The notes under the pieces: model-generated
What the model was told of the DNA's origin: nothing
Database searches by the model: none
Seen by the model: only the letters and a program-made list of their open reading frames with translations
Assembly: GCF_023065955.2 (NCBI RefSeq)
Contig: NW_026623100.1
Coordinates: 8,406,501 to 8,470,500, forward strand
Length of the DNA: 64,000 bases
Direction of reading: 5' to 3'
Source of the DNA: Ursus arctos
Lineage: Eukaryota; Chordata; Mammalia; Carnivora; Ursidae
Made by a program: the position numbers and the translations under genes
In this document: positions 1 to 10,830 of the stretch, piece after piece
Layout: each line of letters begins with the position of its first letter
Position numbering within the stretch: position 1 is the first letter of the stretch

Positions 1-205
1 GAGGGGCGCCCCCTGGGGGTGTGCAGGGCAGCCACCCACACCCCCCCCACACACACACACACGGCCCGTGCCAGAGTAGGGTAAAGGAATGGCACGCAGT
101 GTAAAAACCTGAATGGTACAGCCAGCCACGCGACTGCTAGTTTTAATTTTTAATAAAATCCTCCTATCATCCTTTTAACATGGGGAAAATGTTCTTTGAA
201 TGCAG

Positions 206-319
206 AAAAAATATCGTCGACCCGGAAGACCCCCGATGCGCCCGCCTGACCCTCACTGGCCAGATGGTCGCGGTGTCTCCAGAAGAAGTAGAATTTGCCA
301 AGCAAGCCATGTTTTCAAG
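206..319 (+). CDS. CREG2: CREG2 penultimate coding exon (partial gene)
   Basis: Internal coding exon of CREG2, a secreted, mainly brain-expressed glycoprotein of the CREG family with an FMN-binding split-barrel fold. The exon is bounded by an AG acceptor (TTTGAATGCAG) and a GT donor (TTCAAG|GTGTGT). It encodes KNIVDPEDPRCARLTLTGQ, then the MVAVSPEEVEFAKQ segment, ending in MFS plus the first two bases of an Arg codon. The Arg codons at both ends are split (AG|A and AG|G-type phase), so the 114 bp joins in frame to 3068-3215. The upstream exons, which carry the signal peptide and N-terminal part, are left of the window. The product is recognised from its close resemblance to the known C-terminal part of mammalian CREG2. 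CREG1 differs clearly here, so the paralogue call is firm. Confidence 0.93.
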
Positions 320-1785
320 GTGTGTATTTGCTTTAAAGTCGGTTTGCCCAGAAATACACCGTAATAAAAAGCAGAGGGGAGGACGTGCCCTTGGATGCCC
401 CTGAAAGCAGTGACAGGAATGGTCTGAGCTGCCCTGGGGGGGGGGGGGGCAGCGCTGCCAACCTCACGCTGGCTGTGTGGCGGCTGGGGAGGGGGCAGCA
501 GGGGGCTTGCGGTGGCCCCACTGCTGCCTTTGGAGGGGCTCCCGCATTGAGGGATCGCAGGCACTCTTCCTGCGCACTGGCGACCTTCCACAATGCCCTG
601 CCTTGAAATGGAAACAACTGGGCTTTACAGAGAAGGCAACACAACAACCATTTCAAACGCCCTCTCTGAGCAAAGCGCAGTGCAGCAGAGAGAGAGCGCC
701 TTGCTCGGGGTGGTCCCCTGCCGCCGACGTCTGACCCACTGAGGGTGCTGGTGGCCACAGCTTGTGCCCCCACCCTCCCGCCCGGCCTGCTACTGAATCC
801 GATTCTCAGGAGAGAAGACTCACTCTACGTTTTGCAAGCATGGCCCAGGAAATGAGCGTGCGTGCTGAAGTTTAACAACCACGGCTGCAGGGGTCAAAGT
901 GAGCAAGAGGGCAGCCCTGTGAGGCGGCAGGAGGTCAAGAGCTTGTGGAAGAGTGGAGGGCGTGCGCAGGGAGGGGTGGTCTCCCAGGGCGGGTGGCGGG
1001 AGGGGGGGTGTCCAGGCAGAGGGCCACCTGGAGTGGTCAGAGCTGGGCCAAGGTATCCTCCCCGGGGTGCAGGTGATGAACACAAGCAGGTTAACACTTT
1101 GTCTAAGTTCGTGGAAGAGGAACACGACAGCAGGTGGTAAGTTGGGAGCGCCACCCACACCCCCACAGAGAAGGGAAGATTTTACCTGCAGGGAGCCGTC
1201 AAATCAGTAAACGTGGTAAGGAAAGGGGAAGCCTGGTTTCCCACTGCCATCGAAAAGGGTTTCACACGCACCAACAGAGAACATGGGAATGAGCTCTGGA
1301 ATTGGATGGCGACTGGATACGGCCCCCTGAAGGCAGGGTTTTCAGAACATAGGTTGAGAAAAGAACATTCCTTGTGTGTGTGCCCGCACGATATGTTTTT
1401 GGACTCCGCTGTCCTCTTTATTTCTAAACACTCCTTTTCTGTGTTTCGATAAGCAGTGAGAAGAGGCCAAAACCTCAGCTAGACCACTGGGTTCATTGAG
1501 TTCATTTCCTGCTTTCTGCATCACAGCAGGCGCTGTGTTGACAAACTTTTTACCACTACGTGACATGTGCCCCTTTACCTCCCGCGTCCACTGAGCTCAT
1601 CTTTCCCTTCTTCTAAGCCCCCCACTGTGAGTCTCCTGGGGTTCCCTCCACGGGCCACTCACTGCCGAAATGCAAAGCCGTCGCCCCCCCATTAGGATTT
1701 TTCACCTGCCGCCGCCCCTGCAGGTGCCAAAATGCATTCCCATCCCAAGTACAAAACATGTTTGCTTAAAATAACAACAATCCTT

Positions 1786-2075
1786 CTGATTACCCCCCTT
1801 TCTTTATCCCTTTCTTCCCCTACCAATCTTCCTAGTTCTTATAATCAGAAGGGGGAATGAAGCACGAGAGACTATGGACTCTGAGAAACAAACTGAGGGC
1901 TTCAGAGGGGAGGGGGGTGGGGGACTGGGATAGACTGGTGATGGGTAGTAAGGAGGGCACGTATTGCATGGTGCACTGGGTGTTATACGCAACTAATGAA
2001 TCATCAAACTTTACATCAAAAACCAGGGATGTACTGTATGGTGACTAACATAACATAATAAAAAAACATTAGAAA
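1786..2075 (+). mobile_element. Short twin-primed carnivore L1 3' end
   Basis: The sense part (from about 1838) is the young carnivore L1 3' UTR: AATGAAGCACGAGAGACTA, GATGGGTAGTAAGGAGGGCA, then GTATGGTGACTAACATAA and an A-rich tail. The preceding 50 bp is L1 3' UTR sequence in the opposite orientation, so the 5' segment is inverted. The 18-bp direct repeat AAAATAACAACAATCCTT flanks the whole unit at 1768-1785 and 2076-2093. Confidence 0.85.
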
Positions 2076-2639
2076 AAAATAACAACAATCCTTTTATTAT
2101 CTTGGCTGCACAAGTATTTGGAGTGTTGGGGCATCAGATCAGCAACTTCATTTCAAATGGTTTGGGGAAAAAATAGTTTGTTGTACTATACTTTCAACTT
2201 CTTTGGGCATTTACAGTTATTTCAAAACAGATGGTCTCTTATAAAGGGTCACCGGCCTATTATTGCCTCTACAGTGTTGCAGATAGCCTTCCCCGTCCGC
2301 ACTGGGCCTGTGAGTGTCATTTTTGACATGTTTAGATAGGAATCTAATTTTTGTATTTTTATGAAGTTTAAAGGAAGCTTGAGCCAAGCGCCTGCCCTTG
2401 AGAATAAGGCCCGTGTTTAGGGTTGCCCGTGAGGGAGAGAGCAAGTCAGTAAGTAGAAGGTGGAGTGTGACGAGCCCTGTCCATTCTGCCTGAGTCTCCC
2501 CTTGGTTCAGCAGTTCTAATCCTGCGGCAGGAATAGGAATCTTCCCACCCCCAGATTTGTTTCATGGGCTCACGATTCTTGTGACGTTTCATACGGAGCT
2601 GCAGAAAGCCTTTCTTGATGTTTCCGGGTATCAGCAACC

Positions 2640-2850
2640 ACGTTCACTGAGCACTTGCTCTGTGCGGGTGCCTCATGTATGCGGAGTGGTTCGCTCCCCC
2701 ACGCAGCCCCATGGTCCGAGCAGCACCACTGGCATGCCCCAGGACGGGTAAGGAGACCAGGGTTTGAGAGGGCAAACGGCCCCCGAAGCCTCAGAGCTCA
2801 TCCGCTGCCGACCTGGGATTCGAACCCAGGAGCCCGGGACAAGGCTGCTT
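2640..2850 (+). repeat. MIR SINE remnant
   Basis: Degenerate mammalian-wide interspersed repeat in the last CREG2 intron. It starts near TGAGCACTTGCTCTGTGCGG and retains the diagnostic core GACCTGGGATTCGAACCCAG at about 2811-2830, which preserves the tRNA-type B box. Confidence 0.6.
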
Positions 2851-3067
2851 GGCCCCTCCGTGGAGGTGGCAGTTCCCTGCCCTCCCGAGGCCGTCCCAGA
2901 CCCCATCCCTGGCTCCCTGGCTTCTGCCTCGGGTCTCAGCCCACATGAGACCTGGGGGCTGGAGGCCTGTATGACCTGGCCGATGCCATGGAGTCTGGAC
3001 CGGGGGCCCCAGAGGGCCCACCTGCCGATGGCAGCAGCTCTCCCCGTCCTGTCCTTTATTTCTGCAG

Positions 3068-3215
3068 ACACCCCGTGATGAGGAAGTGGCCTCGCCAGTA
3101 TGAATGGTTCTTCATGAAGATGAGGGTAGAGCACATCTGGCTTCAGAAATGGTATGGAGGAGTCGCCGACGTTTCAAAGGAGGACTACTTCAAAGCAGTC
3201 CCGAGAAAGGCCTGA
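3068..3215 (+). CDS. CREG2: CREG2 terminal coding exon with stop codon
   Basis: Last coding exon of CREG2. It follows a good acceptor (TTTATTTCTGCAG) and completes the split Arg codon from the previous exon. The frame begins HPVMRKWPRQYEWFF, continues MKMRVEHIWLQKWYGG and ends DYFKAVPRKA-stop (TGA at 3213-3215). This is the conserved C-terminal end of the CREG fold. The segment matches mammalian CREG2 closely, with only conservative-looking changes around VADVSKED, so the exon appears intact. CREG proteins are secretory/endolysosomal glycoproteins related to oxidoreductase-like flavin-binding barrels but are not known to be catalytic. No disabling change is seen in either exon. Confidence 0.93.
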
Positions 3216-4079
3216 TGCAGTAAGAAGTCCTCGGGGTTTGCGGGAAACGAACACCTTTCCAGTCGCGCGGCCAGACCGGGCCTGACTGCTGTCTGTCTGT
3301 TGCAGGCCTTACGGCCGCCCGGTCATCCTCACGGCAGAACGAGAGAGGGTGACCAGGGAGCCCGGTGCCAGGCTGGAGATTAGAGCGGTCATTCGCAAAC
3401 CCCCGCTCACGCAGGTACTCACGTATGTACAGCCTCTGTATCGTATTCAACCCGGTCTCGCCGACTAGGGAATCATCGTGGGTTGTCAAAGTGACACGTT
3501 GAGACAGTTGCCGTTCCATTCTTTAGGACAAAAAAAAAAAAAAAAGTATGTGCCATGTGATTGCATTGTATTGTGAGAGTATTTTTGTTGCTTGCTGTGT
3601 CCAAAGCAGCCTTGATTGGAAGCTCACCGCAAGCACGGGGGAGCTAAACACGCATCACACGGCCACAGTCCTGTGCTGGGGTGAGCGCGCGGGACTGGTT
3701 GTCTGTGGAGTATTCATCGTGCGGCTTGCTGGACTGCAGATGCTGGAATGTCCTGGTCACTCAGGAAGCCCGTGTCCCACTGTAACAAGACAAACTGTGT
3801 GAGAACAGAGTCCTGTGCACAGCCGCCTTCTGTGTAAGCAGGCCGTGGCGATTCATTCACGAGGTGGGACAGCTTCAGCCCCAGATCCCCAGATCCCCAG
3901 ATCCCCACTGCTAATGCTGCTGAGAGAGGGTTCCCGTCCCTTAGGCACGAGGAGAGGCATCCAAAATAATGAGGGTCTCATTCTGTGGCTTGTGTGTTGG
4001 GGGGGGGGGAAGGAAGCAAGGACAATGTACAAGGAAGCATAGAAGTCTGTAATCGAAGGCACACTCCCTGCCCAGCCTT

Positions 4080-4215
4080 GGACCAGGCCCTTGGCAGGGT
4101 CATCTCACGTAAGCCTGACGGCCAATGGTAGTCATATCATCATTGTCACTTGCAGACGAGAAAACTGGGGCTCAGACAGGCCAAGGCAGCATCCCGGCGT
4201 CTGACTCACCGCACA
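4080..4215 (+). repeat. MIR SINE remnant
   Basis: Typical MIR middle section: TGACGGCCAATGGTAGTCAT, then ATCATCATTGTCACTTGCAG and ACGAGAAAACTGGGGCTCAG, matching the 'gatgaggaaactgaggctcag' type core. It is degenerate, with no target duplication visible. Confidence 0.6.
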
Positions 4216-4310
4216 CAATGGATGGAATGATACTTAGACAATTTCCCATCTTGAGAATGAGACAGGAGAGTCACTGAAATGCATGGGTGGTCATTGAATC
4301 GGCAAAATCA

Positions 4311-4316
4311 AATAAA
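4311..4316 (+). promoter_or_regulatory. CREG2: Candidate polyadenylation signal for CREG2 (proximal)
   Basis: Canonical AATAAA about 1.1 kb after the CREG2 stop codon, followed by GTGAGG. Use of this site is inferred only from the hexamer and its position. Confidence 0.3.
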
Positions 4317-5249
4317 GTGAGGATTAACTTACCTGAGGCTGATTTGCCACTGTTAACTACCAAAAAACAAACAAACAGTCTCTGAAATTTGATTGTTACT
4401 ACAGATTTAAAATTTTCTACAAATTATATGCCGGAGCTCCTGGTTTTGCAAGGAACGACATTGTACCTGAGTACACATCTTAAGGTCTATAAAGGACCTA
4501 TGTGTAGACATCCAAGACTTCTTCCATTGACGTCTGTAAAGATCTAGCAGTACCCAGTTTTCTGTCTTTTTATAATGGCTATGAACCCTCTATGGTGTGC
4601 TAGGTGTGTTGGGTAACATAAAAACACAACACTACAGGAAATATACATTTTTTAAATAAGTCAAATGTTACTAATGGTTATACTTTTATTTAAAAAATTA
4701 AGACATGAACAGAGTTTGAGATGTCAAAATATTGTTTAAGTGCCTGTTACTAAAAGCTTAGTAAGATGCACAGAATTGTTTTTTGTCAAAAACCAATTCT
4801 CAAAAGAGTTCCTAACAAGAGCAATTTCTAATACATAAGAATAAGGTCACTTTGATGGTACTTTGTATTTCTGAGTTAAAAATTATCATTACCCCCAATT
4901 TAGAGGTAGGAGGGGAAAACCGCAAGGGTAAACCACATGCTCCATAAGTCAACCTCATACCTTAATTCTTTGGGCATCACTACCTCCTGGTTCTGTCTTA
5001 CGAAATAATGTTCGTATGCTAAGTTTGCTTTATAATCAGGTTCCTCTCAGCTCATTAAAGCCCTCTCTGCTGCTTCAAGGGGCTTTGCAGTGTGGGTGCC
5101 ATTTATAACCACTGATGAATGTTGTCAGTTATTTAACCAAATGATAGGAAATGAGGTCTAAACAGGTTGGATGATAAGAAGAATATTGAAAGGGCATCTG
5201 TTTGAGAATGATGGGCCCTGTTCAGGCCAGTACATTTCAGCAAATCTCT

Positions 5250-7370
5250 GGAAATTTACATTGATGAAAATGTTAAAGGCTGTACTAGAAGTTCTACACG
5301 TGGCAATAAACAAGAAAAAGAAATTAAATGCATATGATTGGAAAGAAAGAAAAGTATCTCTGTTTACAGATGACATGATTGTCTACATAGCAAATTCCAA
5401 AGAATCTATTAAAGAAAAAGAAAACTCCTAGAACTAATGGGTTCAGCAAGGTTTCAGGATACAAGACCAGCACACAAAATGTAATCGCATTTCTAAATAT
5501 TAACAATGAACAAAGCGGAAACCAAAATTAAAAGCACAATACCATTTACAATCACTCTAAGGAAAATAAATATTTAGGTATAAATTTATCAAAACATGTA
5601 CAAGATCTATATGCTGAAAATTAAAAGATACTGATGAAAGAAATCAAAGACCTAAATAAAGGAAGAGATACACTATGTTCATGGATTGGAATGTTCTCCA
5701 GATTAATCTATAGATTTTATCTATAGATTTTATCTATAGATTTTATCTATAGATTTAATGCAGTGTGTATCAAAATTCCAGCAAAGTTTGTAGACATATT
5801 CAAGTTTTTCTAAAAATTCCAAGGCCAGGGCCTTGGAATAGCTAAAACAGTCTTGTAAAAGAAAAATCAGTAGGAGGAATCACTCTATTCAATATAAAAA
5901 TTTATTACATAGCTATAGTAATCAAGACAGTATGGTTTTTATTGGTGGAGGCACAGACACATAGATCAACAGAACAGAATATAAAATCTAGAAATAGGTC
6001 CATACAAATATACTCATTTGGGTTTTGTATAAAAGTACAAAAGTAATTCAATGGAGGGAGGATAGTCTTTTCAATAAATGTGTTAGAGCAATGGGATATC
6101 CACAGGCAAGTAAAAACCTCAACCTAAACCTCATACCTTATATGAAAATGAACTCAGAATGGGTCATAATCCTAAACATAAAATGTAAAACTATAAAACT
6201 TTCTTTAAATGGAAAATTGTAGGGAGTAAGCATCAAGAGTATTTTGATTTAACACCAAAAAGAGTATTTTGATTTAACACCTAGCATTTAGGGCTAAGCA
6301 TCAAGAGTATTTTGATTGAACACCAAAAAGCACAATCCATAAAGGAAAGTTTGATAAATTCATCAAAATTTTAAACTTTTGCTCTGAAAAAAGACCATAT
6401 TAAGAGAACGAAAAGACAGGCTACAGACTGAGAGAAAATATCTGCAAGCACATGTCTGACAAATGACTAATACCTAGAATACACGGAGAACTCACAAAAC
6501 TCAACAATTTTAAAAATCCAATTCAAAACTGGAGAACATATGCAAACATTCCACTGAGGAAGCTCTACAAATGGCAAATAAGCCCATGAAAAGCTACTCA
6601 CCATCATCGATCACTGGGGAACTGCCGATTAGAACCGCAGTGAGATACCACCGTGCACTTACCAAAATCACTAAGATACGGCAGCGACACCCAGTATTAG
6701 CAAGGACGCAAAGAAACCGGATCAGTCGTACAGAGCCGGTGGGAACGTAGAATGGAACAGCCACTCTGCAAGACCATGTGGCAGTTTCCTGTAAAACCAA
6801 ATATGTAGCTGCCGTAACACTCGGCAATTGCACTGTTGGGCATTTATCCCAGAGAGATGGAAGCTTATGTTCACACAAAAACTCGCACATGAATGTTCAT
6901 AGCAGCTTTATTCATAATATTCAAAACCTGTAAACAACCAGATGTCCTTTAATGGGTGGCTGGTTAAACGTGTGATATATCCATGCCATGGAATACTACT
7001 CAGCAATAAGAATAATTTCTCGTAGGAGCAACAACTTGGACGAATCTCCAGAGAATTCTGCTGAGTGAAAAGTCAATCCCACAGGATTACATACCGCACA
7101 ATTCCATTTATATACCATTTTGAAATGCAAAATTCTAGAAATGGAGAACAGATTAGAGGTTGCTAGGGGAGGGTGGAGGAGAGAAGTGAGTAACACAAGG
7201 GATCCTTACCACGGAAACGTTCTGTGTCTTGACCGTATCAGTGTCAAAATCCTGGTTGGGATATGGTATAGTTTCGCAAGATATTACCCTTGGGGGAAAC
7301 TGGGTAAAAGGCAGACAGGATCTCTTTGTATTATTTCTTACAACTGCATGTGAATCCAATTTCTGCAAAT
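5250..7370 (+). mobile_element. Old 5'-truncated L1 (ORF2 C-terminal part plus 3' UTR)
   Basis: Degenerate L1 in sense orientation. It carries the reverse transcriptase active-site region (FTDDMIVYIA at about 5363-5392, with Thr for the usual Ala before the DD pair), then the ORF2 tail (AGGAAGAGATACACTATGTT, ATGGAATACTACTCAGCAAT at about 6989) and a 3' UTR (GGTTGCTAGGGGAGGGTGGA). Many stops and frameshifts leave no functional frame. It lies within the presumed CREG2 3' region. Confidence 0.8.
5706..5757 (+). repeat. 13-bp minisatellite, four copies
   Basis: Four consecutive copies of ATCTATAGATTTT, the last ending in A. Each unit contains the palindrome ATCTATAGAT. It sits inside the old L1 ORF2 sequence and looks like a local expansion. 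Confidence 0.9.
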
Positions 7371-8096
7371 AGCTCAGAATCTACAATTATCTCAGAGTGA
7401 AAAGTTTAATACAAACAAAATATAAGGTTCAGCTTATTACCAAGGCATTTATGCTCCTTCCTGTTAGTCCCTAATGAAAACAAAAAACTGAACTCTGCCA
7501 AAATCTAACAGAACAGACAACATTAGTTGTCTTTGGTTAGCCATTAATATAGGCATTTGTGAAAGAGAGAGAAGATTTAAGTTTCCTTAAATGTATTCAA
7601 TTTAATAGTGAATACAAATTAATAAGAATTCAACAAATCTCTATGTAGATTTTATGTGGGACACTTAGAAAAGAAGGATATCTTCAACTTTATGACGTAA
7701 GCATGTTGAGTAAGCTATGGGTACGTATAGGAATCCGAGTTTGTGCATACCGATTCTCCCCTGACGGTTATAGCAAAGAACTGTACTCTCAGTAACCTTC
7801 CTGGAATATTCCTAAATATTCTGGGAAAGAATTCTTTTGTTTCTGTGAACAACTATATCCTGACCCCCATGTTTTTATTTACAGTGATTGTACATATCCA
7901 TGATGTTGACATAGAGAATACAATTCTGATGGTGTTTCAATATGCCTTGTACATATTATGGACATATTATGTACATATGGACATATTATGGACATATTAT
8001 GAAAGAGTTATTTTTTGGTTGAAATGTATTTCTGCAATTTTTCCAGAAAGTCTGTATTTCATTTTCAATGATTTAACCATCAAATACTGTTCTGAA

Positions 8097-8102
8097 AATA
8101 AA
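8097..8102 (+). promoter_or_regulatory. CREG2: Candidate distal polyadenylation signal for CREG2
   Basis: AATAAA within TCTGAAAATAAAACAGC, after roughly 700 bp of AT-rich, repeat-poor sequence. A terminal position for a long CREG2 3' UTR is plausible but inferred. Confidence 0.35.
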
Positions 8103-8110
8103 ACAGCTCC

Positions 8111-8510
8111 AGAATAATTTATTGATGCACATTTGATGGCTAAAACCACAAGTCAGTTATTAGAAAATTTGAATTAGAATGAAGCTATGGTTTGTCTATG
8201 CTATGTAATGCATGTGGAGTGTGAAATCTATTTTCAACACTAGACATGTCTATTTAACCAAAGACTATTTCATTCTTGATATGATTCTTATGCTCAATTA
8301 AATAAAATTATGATATTTATATATAGTCCTTTCATGTAATATTGCAAATTGACATTATTATATTCTAAGAAAATAGGTGCTATTATAATAAATCAGCAGT
8401 TAAACTTCCGCTAGAAAGAAAAGAATTAACAGGGGGAGCTTTGTTGATATGATTCTTTAAGGCTTTGAGTACAACGCACTTAACTTGCAGACTTGAAAAT
8501 GCTGATGTAG
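8111..8510. other. Intergenic AT-rich stretch, no gene seen
   Basis: About 400 bp of AT-rich sequence after the presumed CREG2 end. No reading frame, RNA gene or recognisable repeat is supported. Its last 16 bp form the left target duplication of the next L1. Confidence 0.5.
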
Positions 8511-8691
8511 AGGGGAGGGGGGAGGGGAATGGGGTAGACCGGTGATGGGTAGTAAGGAGGGCACGTATTGCATGGTGCACTGGGTGTTATACGCAACTAA
8601 TGAATCATCGAACTTTACATCAGAAACCAGGGATGTACTGTATGGTGACTAACATAATGTAATAAAAAATCATTAAAAAAAGAAAAGAAAA
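8511..8691 (+). mobile_element. 181-bp carnivore L1 3' end with perfect target duplication
   Basis: Sense 3' terminus of a young carnivore L1 (GATGGGTAGTAAGGAGGGCA ... GTATGGTGACTAACATAATG), ending in a mixed A/AAAAG tail. The perfect 16-bp duplication GAAAATGCTGATGTAG flanks it at 8495-8510 and 8692-8707. Confidence 0.95.
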
Positions 8692-8707
8692 GAAAATGCT
8701 GATGTAG

Positions 8708-9825
8708 CCATACTCTGGCGTTCCACTCTTGGAAGTATTTGCCATGTTTAGCATACTTGTTATTCCTAGAGCTCAGGGCTATGAAAAAGCTCCTTTTCAC
8801 TGCTGAGAAAACATGCCCCACGAGTCCCACATGGAGCATGGCCAAAAAATGACACAAGCCCACAAGAGTGATCAATCCTGCAGCTTCCATAGACCACTGA
8901 CCGATATTCTGGCTTCTCAGAGATACTCCCGTCCACTGCTTAGTGACCACTTGGCCCATTTAGCCAGGACTGAAGGTTCTCCAGGACACAAGGCTTCCGG
9001 TGGTAGAGCCAGGAGGGTCTGGGCAAACGGAAGTGGATTGTTCCCCCACCTGCACTCGACCTCAGGGGCTCGGGTCCTAAGCAGGTCATCTCCAGAAGCG
9101 ACCCAACTATGACACAGAGCCTTCGGACATCTCCTGTAGCCGCAGCCTCTCTCCCTCAACCTTCTGCCCTGCTGCCAGAGCTCTGAGCTTCTTGCTTCTC
9201 ATCGCCTGACTTCACCTGCTCCAAGAGGGACCCGCAACAGGGGAGGATTCCGTGGAGAACAAGGCCCTGCCCTCAGGAAGCTTCTGTTTTGTCAACAATC
9301 CGTAAACAATCAGGTTTTCAAGCCAGGTCATCTGGTAATGTCTGCAGAGTGGTAACAGTGGAAAGCCACAACCACAGTATTGGTCCCACCTTAGACCCAG
9401 GGTCCACATCCTCCCCGGGGCCCTCCATGCCGCCAAGATCCCCCCATTCTCTCAAGCACCTTCAGCCCTGGGAGCCCACACCCTCGCTCCCCTCCCAGAG
9501 GACTCTGAAGCCTTTGGATGCGCACTCCCTCAACTCCGTTCAGAAGTGCCGATGGCCTTCCCCTCCTCCTCTTCCAACAGGCTCCCCTGCTGCGAGGTTT
9601 CCCACCACAGCTGCGGGATCAGTCATGAGCAAGGACAGGTGATCCGAGGTGGAAGCCAGCACCACGGAGGAGGGTGGGACAAGGGCGAGCTTTGGGTGTT
9701 CTTTAAGAGTAGCTGACATGCCACATGATGGGAACTCAGCTGGGGAAAGAAGGAAGTGAAGTCAGGAGAGGTGGATGCAGGGAGAAGCCAGACCAGCTGT
9801 CAAAGGGACCCAGCAAAGCAAAGAA
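8708..9825. other. Intergenic, no gene recognised
   Basis: Mixed-composition sequence. Short open frames on both strands (for example the plus-strand frames at 8813-9112 and 9289-9642) have no start context, splice logic or family resemblance. No repeat is confidently named. Confidence 0.5.
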
Positions 9826-10350
9826 TAGCTGTGTTAACCTTGAAATAAAACTCAGTTATCTTCCCATCAAAAATGGGTTTATTCAGGAATATCAGAGAAT
9901 GGCAACCTGGGACAAGCAGGCTGTGGCAAAATCCTAGGCAAGTCCACAAAACAAAGGAGAGGACGGGTCTTTCATAGAGGAAGTGGGGGAGATGGGGGAG
10001 GAGTTACATTGGTGTAAACTGGGAGTTCAACGTGCAGTGGCTTTTCACAGGCTGAGTTGTGACAGTCTCCCATTGGCTGGGCTGTGGGAGCGGGGAGGAG
10101 AGAACTCTTTCTCTCTCCTGCCTGGAGAGCGAAGGAGCAACTCAATTCTCTCTCCTTGAGCAGGTAAGTCTTGCTTTTGGGTCTGCAATGGACAACCAGC
10201 GGCAGGGCGGGAGAGCTCCCCCTGCTGGCCTCCTCACGCCGCGTTAAATGAGGTTTCCTTGTATCAATTTTCACAGCTGCAGCGGGGCCCTTGAGCCAAC
10301 CAGCTGCAAGGCCAAGTCGCTGTAAACAGGGAGATGTGGAACTGTGCTCT
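9826..10350 (-). mobile_element. Putative solitary retroviral-type LTR (degenerate)
   Basis: Read on the minus strand, the right-hand part of an LTR is suggested: a GC-rich middle, then CCTGAATAAACCCATTTTTG, which gives an AATAAA signal near 9875-9883, followed by an AACTGAGTTTTATTTC end. The boundaries are approximate and no internal retroviral sequence adjoins. It could instead be an unrelated repeat. Confidence 0.4.
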
Positions 10351-10639
10351 CGAGAGCTCATCCGTCAGCGATCACCAAGGCCAGGCTGTGGCCGCTGCAG
10401 TGACCAGAAGATGGTGGTTCAGGTGAGCCACATGCCTTAGTGAGTGGACAGTGAGCAGGAGGGGGAGGTGCCAGCAGGGAGGAGGGAAAGGGGACACCTG
10501 AGCCCAGAGGGGGTGCCCGCCATGTTCTTGACAGCCCTTGCGGAGACTAACCTCAGGTGGTGAGCTTTGAAGGAGCGGGGCTGTTTTGTCTTGTTTTAGT
10601 GGAGGAGTCGTGCTTTGTAAAGCGCTACTAGCCATGGCC
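10351..10639. other. Intergenic, nothing recognised
   Basis: A purine-rich stretch around 10440-10500, without supported features. Confidence 0.4.
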
Positions 10640-10830
10640 TTTAAAAGAGAGTGGCGTGGCTCGAATCCATTGTTTCTCAGCTTTGTGAATTTGGGAAACG
10701 AGTGAATCCCTTGAATCCAGTTTCTTCATGTGCAAAGTAGGAAGAGTATCTCTTCCTACTAAAGCACCCGGCTGGTCATAAGGGTTAAAGAGATGGTGGT
10801 GTGATGTCCCATTATTTCCACATGACATAT
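10640..10830 (+). repeat. MIR-like remnant
   Basis: Shows the MIR order: CTCAGCTTTGTGAATTTGGG, then CAGTTTCTTCATGTGCAAAG, then TCATAAGGGTTAAAGAGATG. Degenerate, with approximate ends. Confidence 0.55.

Larger units (their letters stand above)
320..3067 (+). other. CREG2: CREG2 last intron
   Basis: A 2.75-kb intron between the two CREG2 coding exons, with GT-AG ends (GTGTGT ... TTATTTCTGCAG). It is GC-rich in its first kilobase. It holds a twin-primed L1 3' end at 1786-2075 and a MIR remnant near 2640-2850. The open frames inside it (for example on the minus strand at 333-773 and 2673-3134) have no family resemblance and look like chance frames in GC-rich DNA. Confidence 0.85.
3216..8110 (+). 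other. CREG2: Probable CREG2 3' UTR / downstream region
   Basis: No coding exon follows the CREG2 stop. Two canonical polyadenylation hexamers are candidates for the gene end: AATAAA at 4311-4316 and AATAAA at 8097-8102. The second follows an AT-rich, apparently single-copy stretch (about 7450-8110). If the distal site is used, the 3' UTR would contain a MIR (about 4080-4215) and an old L1 (about 5250-7370). The choice between sites cannot be made from sequence alone. Confidence 0.45.

Noticed and set aside
333..773. 146-aa minus-strand frame opposite the CREG2 exon and intron
   Set aside because: Antisense to a real exon and GC-rich intron. No start context or domain.
2811..2830. tRNA-like B box GGGATTCGAACCCAG
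   Set aside because: It is the tRNA-derived part of a MIR, without a foldable tRNA around it.
2673..3134. 153-aa minus-strand frame opposite the CREG2 terminal exon
   Set aside because: Shadow of the coding strand and GC-rich intron.
7743..8117. 124-aa plus-strand frame with hydrophobic residues
   Set aside because: AT-rich presumed 3' UTR. The frame includes a repeated ACATATTATGG motif and has no family resemblance.
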